Under the pieces are notes generated by a model, which searched no databases, was not told the origin of the DNA, and was given only the letters and a program-made list of their open reading frames with translations. The position numbers and the translations under genes are program-made. A stretch of DNA of 48,220 nucleotides, from contig JARGOB010000014.1 in NCBI GenBank assembly GCA_029212925.1, positions 37,245-85,464 of the forward strand, written 5' to 3'. This document shows, piece after piece, positions 43,654 to 48,220 of the stretch (the first letter of the stretch is position 1; each line of letters starts with the position of its first letter). The DNA comes from Coxiellaceae bacterium (GTDB lineage Bacteria; Pseudomonadota; Gammaproteobacteria; Coxiellales; Coxiellaceae).

Positions 43654-45165
43654 ATGTTATTGAAAATACGCACAAGGTTTAAACAGGGAGTCACAGCACT
43701 ATTAGCATTGCTGTGCGTGTTGATTACTAGCAGTGCGTTTGCCTTTCATCTGTTTTCTTTTCATCCAGCGCGCCCGACTAATTTATGGGTAGCGATGAAA
43801 TCACATTTTGGTTTATTACCCGATCATTACAACCCTGCCTTAAGCCACGAAATCCGTTGGTTTATGCACAACCATTACTATATTAATGAGCTGGTAGATA
43901 ATGCCGGGCCGTATTTGTACTACATCTTCGAACAAACACGTTTGCGTCATATGCCCGCCGAAATTGCTTTAATCCCAATGGTAGAGAGTGGCTTTAATCC
44001 GTTTGTGTATTCGCACAAAGGCGCCACCGGTTTATGGCAAATGATGCCAGGTACCGCTTCGGGTTTTGGTTTAAGTATTAACTGGTGGTATGACGGCCGT
44101 CGTGACATTGTTGCTTCCACCAAAGCCGCGCTCGACTACCTCGATTATTTACATAACTTTTTTAACAATGATTGGTTGTTAGCGATTGCTGCTTATGATT
44201 CTGGTGAAGGCACGGTGCGGCGCGCCTTGCGTTATAATAAAAAACATCACCGTTCAACCGATTTTTGGTCATTGCCATTACCACATGAAACACGTGATTA
44301 CGTGCCTAAACTGTTAGCATTAAGTGCAATTTTATCCACCCCCGGACATTACCATATTCCAGTAGCTTCGATTCCGAATCATGCTTATTTTGTGCAAGTC
44401 GATATGAAATCACAAATCGGTATGGCGCAAGCCGCTAAGTTAGCCGGTGTTGATAAACAAGTATTGCGTGAATTGAATCCCGGTTTCCGACGTTGGGCAA
44501 CGTTACCGGATGAACCTTATTCACTCATTTTGCCACGCAATAAGTTAAACACATTTAAACAAGGTTTAAGTGAGCTTGACGATTCTGATCGCGTAACATG
44601 GCAACACCACACAGTATTAAGCGGCGAAACGCTAAGTGAAATCGCTTTGCATTATCACACCAAAGCAGCAACACTGCGCCAAGTGAATAATATGTCGTCT
44701 AATCGTATTCGGATTAAACAAAGCTTATTAGTGCCGTTAACTGTGAGTGGTAAGTTTGATCAACTTGATATTGATTTACAACACGGCGCGATTGCTGAAG
44801 ATAAACTGCCTGGGCCACGTCGCAAAGTGCATCATGTCAAAACCAGTGACAGCCTATGGACGATTGCATCGCGTTACAGTGTTACAGTCAGTGAACTCGA
44901 ATTCTGGAATGGTTTAAGTTATAACTCCAAATTGCATAAAGGCGACAAGTTGGTGATTTGGTTACCACACCGTAGCGATCCGCGTGTGCGTTATAAACAT
45001 TACAAAGTAAAAAATGGCGACAGCTTGAGCCGTATCGCTGTGAAATACCACACCAGCTCAAAAGCGCTGCGCAAAACCAATCACCTTAAAACCAATACCA
45101 TTCGTATCGGCCAGAGCTTAACCATACCCGTTAAACCACATCATCATAAGCACCACGACGCTTAA
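43654..45165 (+). CDS. mltD: Membrane-bound lytic murein transglycosylase D
   Basis: A 503-residue cell-wall enzyme cleaving the MurNAc-GlcNAc bond. A basic N-terminus and hydrophobic segment (about 14-31) act as signal or anchor. The SLT domain has catalytic Glu in LIPMVESGFNPFVYSHKGA and then GLWQMMPGTASGFGL and AIAAYDSGEGTVRRAL. Three LysM domains follow (HHTVLSGETLSEIA; VHHVKTSDSLWTIA; HYKVKNGDSLSRIA), binding peptidoglycan. The frame runs back to TTG 43618; ATG 43654 is chosen for the signal-like N-terminus, though its Shine-Dalgarno is poor. Confidence 0.94.
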   Translation: MLLKIRTRFKQGVTALLALLCVLITSSAFAFHLFSFHPARPTNLWVAMKSHFGLLPDHYNPALSHEIRWFMHNHYYINELVDNAGPYLYYIFEQTRLRHMPAEIALIPMVESGFNPFVYSHKGATGLWQMMPGTASGFGLSINWWYDGRRDIVASTKAALDYLDYLHNFFNNDWLLAIAAYDSGEGTVRRALRYNKKHHRSTDFWSLPLPHETRDYVPKLLALSAILSTPGHYHIPVASIPNHAYFVQVDMKSQIGMAQAAKLAGVDKQVLRELNPGFRRWATLPDEPYSLILPRNKLNTFKQGLSELDDSDRVTWQHHTVLSGETLSEIALHYHTKAATLRQVNNMSSNRIRIKQSLLVPLTVSGKFDQLDIDLQHGAIAEDKLPGPRRKVHHVKTSDSLWTIASRYSVTVSELEFWNGLSYNSKLHKGDKLVIWLPHRSDPRVRYKHYKVKNGDSLSRIAVKYHTSSKALRKTNHLKTNTIRIGQSLTIPVKPHHHKHHDA

Positions 45166-45173
45166 GCAACTAC

Positions 45174-45252
45174 GTCATTGCGAGCCACGCAGTGGCGAAG
45201 CAATCTCAGGATTAAAACTTAGATTGCTTCGTCGCAAGCTCCTCGCAATGAC
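45174..45252 (+). repeat. 79-bp palindromic repeat, copy 1
   Basis: Begins gtcattgcgag and ends ctcgcaatgac, exact inverted ends. The left arm carries ccacgcagtgg, the right arm cgtcgcaagctcct. Matches copy 2 (46598-46676) in inverted orientation and same length; a half copy lies at 12015-12045. Confidence 0.9.
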
Positions 45253-45500
45253 AAGCACGTAAGGGTGTTTCATTGCATGGGCCTGATGAAGACTCTCAAG
45301 AACAAATGTTAAGAGATGCAGATGAAAACGCTAACGCCACCAGTGCATTACGAAAATAACAGAACAATCATTCAGGCGCGTCAATCGGCGCGCCGACCCT
45401 GACAAAAACCTTAACAATAAATTAATTGACCCCCACGGATATAGCATCAAGTAATATTTAGGAGCATAGTCTTGTCATCAATTTTGTGGGAGAAATGATA
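45253..45500 (+). other. Intergenic segment with a possible gene-tail remnant
   Basis: From the end of the palindromic repeat, a plus-strand frame runs without stop to 45359, reading GPDEDSQEQMLRD, then ADENANATSALRK and stop (from 45279). It is acidic, like the C-termini of the effector-like proteins nearby, and could be the tail of a lost gene. A weak hairpin (ggcgcg...cgcgcc, about 45376-45395) follows. Nothing else is seen up to the ATG at 45501. Confidence 0.25.
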
Positions 45501-46586
45501 ATGAGACCTAAAAAACAAATCACTACTGATGGACTTCACGCACGCGCCGGTATGGCCATGTTCGGCATGTTACCGCTATGCCGCTTTTTATATTACGATA
45601 TTTTTGATTTTCAAGGTAATTCGATTATTGAAAACAAAGGTACATGGACTAGCTTAGCGGTTAAGTTTGGCATGAATGTCGCCGCACCTTTATTATTATC
45701 ATATGCTGCCGCTGCAGTTTATAACCGCGAACATCCACCAGAAATATCGCAAAGCCCATCTGCGTCTGCACCCAGAGTACAACCATATGTTGCGCCAGGA
45801 GAGCTGAATGACAATCAACTCGCACGCTTTCGTGTGCAGCGCGCGTTAGGTGCTGTTGGCTTTAGCTTTGCTTTATCAATGATTCCTTGGATTGTGCAAA
45901 ACAGCATGAGTAATCCCAACCAACATACGGTTGAACAGCTGGAAAAAATCTTTGCTTTAGCACCACTGGCTGTCATACCTATATTCGCAATGGCCAATGA
46001 CATCACGGATCTGGCGTATCACAAAGAACAAAACGTCGATATAACACCCGCGGCGTTTTTTGCCTCCGCAACGCTCAATGCAAAAATCGGTCCGTTTATT
46101 ATTGTTAAGATGATTGAGCTATTTAATCCAAATCTATTGCAAGGTATGGGTAAGGCGATATCTCCCAATTTATTTTATGGTTTAACCGCTATCGTACCAA
46201 TGGCACTAGCTATCACGACATTAATGCCAGCTGCTAAAGTTACCAACGCCTTACGTACAAATGGTAAATTAGCCGCCACGGTATTTGCTACAAATTATGT
46301 GGCTGAGTGGATGTTTGGTAATTTAGCGGGTTTCTTACGCTCAGAACATGACATGAAAGCGGCAGAAGTGGCTAGCTCTTTAATGCTTAGCACATCAGCT
46401 CAATTAGGCTTAACGGCTGCTGCTACCGGTATTGCTTGGGTAGGCTATACAGCGGTTACTAAGATGAACGATTGCTGTGTTGCATACAAAGAGAAACAAG
46501 CGGCAGATGCTGCGGCATATGATCCATTTGATAAGACTGTTGAATTAACTGGAAGTCTTTTACCTCCAGGCCAACACTACACTTAA
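45501..46586 (+). CDS. Multi-span membrane protein, paralogue 1 of a tandem pair
   Basis: A 361-residue protein with about six hydrophobic segments (near MLPLCRFLYY, NVAAPLLLSYAAAAV, AVGFSFALSMIPWIV, LAPLAVIPIFAMA, LTAIVPMALAITTLM, LGLTAAATGIAWVGY). It pairs with the next gene: PLCRFL/PLCRLM, FGMNVAAPLLLSYAAA/VGLNVVAPVLLSYAAA, STSAQLGLTAAATG/STQVGLTIAATAAG. A proline-rich linker follows the second segment. GGAG with eight bases to ATG 45501 is preferred over GTG 45486. Flanked by inverted copies of the 79-bp repeat. No known family; it could be a host-membrane-targeted effector or an inner-membrane protein. Confidence 0.75.
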   Translation: MRPKKQITTDGLHARAGMAMFGMLPLCRFLYYDIFDFQGNSIIENKGTWTSLAVKFGMNVAAPLLLSYAAAAVYNREHPPEISQSPSASAPRVQPYVAPGELNDNQLARFRVQRALGAVGFSFALSMIPWIVQNSMSNPNQHTVEQLEKIFALAPLAVIPIFAMANDITDLAYHKEQNVDITPAAFFASATLNAKIGPFIIVKMIELFNPNLLQGMGKAISPNLFYGLTAIVPMALAITTLMPAAKVTNALRTNGKLAATVFATNYVAEWMFGNLAGFLRSEHDMKAAEVASSLMLSTSAQLGLTAAATGIAWVGYTAVTKMNDCCVAYKEKQAADAAAYDPFDKTVELTGSLLPPGQHYT

Positions 46587-46597
46587 AACTATTCCCC

Positions 46598-46676
46598 GTC
46601 ATTGCGAGGAGCTTGCGACGAAGCAATCTAAGCTTCTATCGTGAGATTGCTTCACCACTGCGTGGCTCGCAATGAC
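46598..46676 (-). repeat. 79-bp palindromic repeat, copy 2 (inverted)
   Basis: Same inverted ends as copy 1, with the cgacgaag/gaggagcttg arm on the left and ccactgcgtgg on the right, so the orientation is opposite. It begins 12 bases after the stop of the membrane-protein gene. Confidence 0.9.
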
Positions 46677-46705
46677 GCACCTCAGGATGACAGCTCTCCA
46701 ATCTT

Positions 46706-46734
46706 GTCATGCCGGACCCCGATCCGGTATCCAG
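46706..46734 (-). repeat. Interspersed palindromic repeat (ctggatcccggat family), reverse copy
   Basis: gtcatgccggacc...ccggtatccag is the reverse complement of the family member at 22218-22246 with a few changes. It lies directly behind the 79-bp repeat; a lone caggatgaca between them (46683-46692) resembles the tandem unit at 1-57. Confidence 0.75.
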
Positions 46735-46822
46735 CAAAATATTACAATGAACAAACCACTAGCAAACAGTCATTAATTGCGCTAATATACACATCATAAT
46801 AAGTAATAAGATAATAATTGTA

Positions 46823-46828
46823 TATAAT
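46823..46828 (+). promoter_or_regulatory. -10 element (TATAAT) before the second membrane-protein gene
   Basis: Perfect tataat, 18 bases before the ATG at 46847, giving a very short leader if used. No clear -35. Confidence 0.35.
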
Positions 46829-46846
46829 GATAGAGAGTAGTCGCCA

Positions 46847-47971
46847 ATGAGAAATATATTCAATAACTTACATGAAACAGCCAGCATGGCACTCACCTTT
46901 GTTGTCCTGCCTTTGTGCCGCCTTATGAGTGCCGACAGTTATTTTATTGATGACGATAACATTATTGAAGATCATGGTCTCTCGCCGTCACTCATTAATA
47001 AAGTAGGCCTTAATGTTGTTGCGCCGGTGTTACTGTCTTATGCTGCCGCTTATGCCGCCACTAAGCTTTATCAGCACTCCCATCGCCAGCCAGCTGATGC
47101 CCTCCCTGATATCAGCACCATCAACCCAACCTTTGCAGGAGAAGCAAAAGCAACAACACCTGCCGCATCTGCCACTAGAGTAGCCCGCCCGCTACTGCCA
47201 TTACGAACGCACAATGGCCCCTACCGCATACAACGCGCCGCGATTGCAACCACATTAAGCGCCTCGATGTCATTGCTGCCTTTAGTGCTCAAACACAGCT
47301 TGAACAACCCCAGCACAACCACCATAAAAACATCAGAAAAATGGTTAGCACTGGTTCCCTTTATTGTCATTCCCATTATTGGCATATCCGATGGTATTAC
47401 AGCGGTCATTAATCACAACCATCCAGAAATAGATTTAAGCTGGAAACATTTAATCACCGCCGCTGCGGTATTAGCCAAACTGGGCCCATTAATGGTACTC
47501 AAGTCGATTAAAATTATCACACCACAAGCACTCAAATCATTAAGTGAAGCATTCACCCCCGCCGGCATGATTTTTTTCTCGGCCTGCATACCGATTTTAT
47601 TAGGCGCTACCAAAATGAGTAATATCGCGCATGCGATACATAGTAAACCGATACTGCGTAACAATATTAATCGTATTGCCACCGTTGCTAGCGTGAATTT
47701 TTTAGCGGATAGCTTATACAGTGCTGCACCGCATTTAAGCCACTGGCATAAAGGCGATCAACAAGCACACGATTTATCACAGCTGACATTTACTACGTCA
47801 ACACAAGTAGGCCTCACCATTGCCGCAACAGCTGCAGGATTATTTGCTTATAAGCTCGTGAATGGTATTAGCAACACATGCAGACCAGCTGTTCCAGCGG
47901 TAACACGATCTGATCGAGTGGAAGAAGTCACACAAGAAGAAGACAAACCCGGCCCAGCAGCCCTTGTTTAA
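46847..47971 (+). CDS. Multi-span membrane protein, paralogue 2 of a tandem pair
   Basis: A 374-residue paralogue of the preceding gene (matched motifs given there), with the same order of hydrophobic segments (ALTFVVLPLCRLM, NVVAPVLLSYAAAYAA, SASMSLLPLVLK, LALVPFIVIPIIGI, FFSACIPILLGA, QVGLTIAATAAGLFAYKLV). A Pro/Ala/Thr linker lies after the second one. The tail RSDRVEEVTQEEDKPGPAALV is acidic with a hydrophobic end, fitting an E-block-like secretion signal. Shine-Dalgarno is weak (gagag, nine bases before the ATG). Function unknown. Confidence 0.75.
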   Translation: MRNIFNNLHETASMALTFVVLPLCRLMSADSYFIDDDNIIEDHGLSPSLINKVGLNVVAPVLLSYAAAYAATKLYQHSHRQPADALPDISTINPTFAGEAKATTPAASATRVARPLLPLRTHNGPYRIQRAAIATTLSASMSLLPLVLKHSLNNPSTTTIKTSEKWLALVPFIVIPIIGISDGITAVINHNHPEIDLSWKHLITAAAVLAKLGPLMVLKSIKIITPQALKSLSEAFTPAGMIFFSACIPILLGATKMSNIAHAIHSKPILRNNINRIATVASVNFLADSLYSAAPHLSHWHKGDQQAHDLSQLTFTTSTQVGLTIAATAAGLFAYKLVNGISNTCRPAVPAVTRSDRVEEVTQEEDKPGPAALV

Positions 47972-47987
47972 AAACTGCATTGCTGAC

Positions 47988-48080
47988 ATCAAGGTGTATA
48001 GGGTGTCCATTTTACGGAAGTAAAGCGCAGGATCTTCGATCCGAGCCATGAAGTAAAATGGATACGCTGTGCGCCTTGAT
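47988..48080. repeat. Long folded inverted repeat downstream of the membrane-protein pair
   Basis: Nested complementary arms: atcaaggtgt (47988-47997) with gcgccttgat (48071-48080, two G:U pairs in RNA), tccattttac (48006-48015) with gtaaaatgga (48053-48062, perfect), and an inner hairpin ggatc-ttc-gatcc (48030-48042). It could be a structured RNA or an interspersed repeat. Open frames across it on the minus strand look like by-products of the repeat. Confidence 0.65.
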
Positions 48081-48130
48081 AACTGACGCAGTGTCGTTTA
48101 GCCCTTGCTATATTAAGTGCGTTTTTAAAA

Positions 48131-48160
48131 AAAAAAGCGAGGTACCTAGCCTCGCTTTTT
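48131..48160. terminator. Intrinsic terminator (probably bidirectional)
   Basis: An A-run, stem gcgagg (48137-48142), seven-base loop, stem cctcgc (48150-48155), then five T. The A-run on one side and T-run on the other would allow termination in both directions. It ends transcription from the membrane-protein pair and the folded element before it. Confidence 0.9.
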
Positions 48161-48220
48161 ATTATACTGGATTGTATCTTAATCATTCTGCAGTTCTGGG
48201 GACAAGTTTAAGTTAAATAA

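Noticed and set aside
45376..45395. ggcgcg...cgcgcc hairpin as a terminator
   Set aside because: Six-base stem without a T-run; kept only as a weak hairpin note.
47840..48186. Minus-strand frames across the folded element (starting at 48049 and 48186)
   Set aside because: They derive from the inverted repeat and the A-rich terminator and have no Shine-Dalgarno; more likely repeat by-products than proteins.

Overview
This looks like chromosome of a gammaproteobacterium, AT-leaning, and probably host-associated in the Legionellales/Coxiella/Berkiella sense. The evidence is gammaproteobacterial housekeeping genes (ubiG, rnhA-dnaQ, gloB, pepN, sohB, mltD), interspersed palindromic repeats, and several long proteins with no bacterial housekeeping signature. 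Those proteins carry eukaryote-like motifs (an IQ calmodulin-binding-type motif, leucine-rich repeats, a PLD fold) and acidic C-terminal tails like those of Dot/Icm (type IVB) substrates. No secretion-system gene lies in the window, so 'effector' is an inference throughout. No tRNA, rRNA or CRISPR array was recognised.

Layout. 1-5746: a five-gene tripartite export operon (MacA-like adaptor, TolC-like channel, two MacB-type permeases, separate ATPase). 5776-8241: an orphan cysteine alpha/beta-hydrolase-like gene, an AAA/DUF4143 ATPase with an inverted repeat in front, a scar matching the 3' end of the ABC ATPase gene, and a possible 41-residue membrane peptide. 8213-11895: a secreted protein of unknown function, a secreted choloylglycine-hydrolase-like enzyme and a PfkB kinase. 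12126-15721: a compact run sohB, CDF transporter, small Hpt-like protein (phospho-acceptor His replaced by Asn), ubiG and a HAD phosphatase. 15888-22007: an accessory block with a PLD-like protein, an IQ-motif protein, a DUF924 protein and an LRR protein. 22291-26595: a xylose operon (MFS symporter, xylB, xylA). 26714-28231: two divergent secreted six-cysteine proteins and the remains of a Fic gene. 28304-33627: pepN, nhaA and a CPA1 antiporter. 33624-35179: an ATPase/DUF234 gene preceded by a duplicated 34-bp palindrome. 35200-41478: the familiar gammaproteobacterial group dnaQ-rnhA-methyltransferase-gloB, split by two tandem paralogous effector-like genes. 41475-43415: another large acidic-tailed protein. 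43654-48220: mltD, two paralogous multi-span membrane proteins (the first flanked by inverted copies of a 79-bp palindromic repeat), a strongly folded intergenic element and a clear intrinsic terminator.

The most interesting content is the set of undescribed accessory proteins at 15888-22007, 36389-39874, 41475-43415 and 45501-47971, which looks like a dispersed host-interaction repertoire inserted between core genes. Next come two unrelated ATPase-nuclease-like genes, each preceded by its own inverted repeat. Many start codons below were moved downstream from the longest open frame because a Shine-Dalgarno sequence sits at the right distance from an internal ATG; each entry says so.
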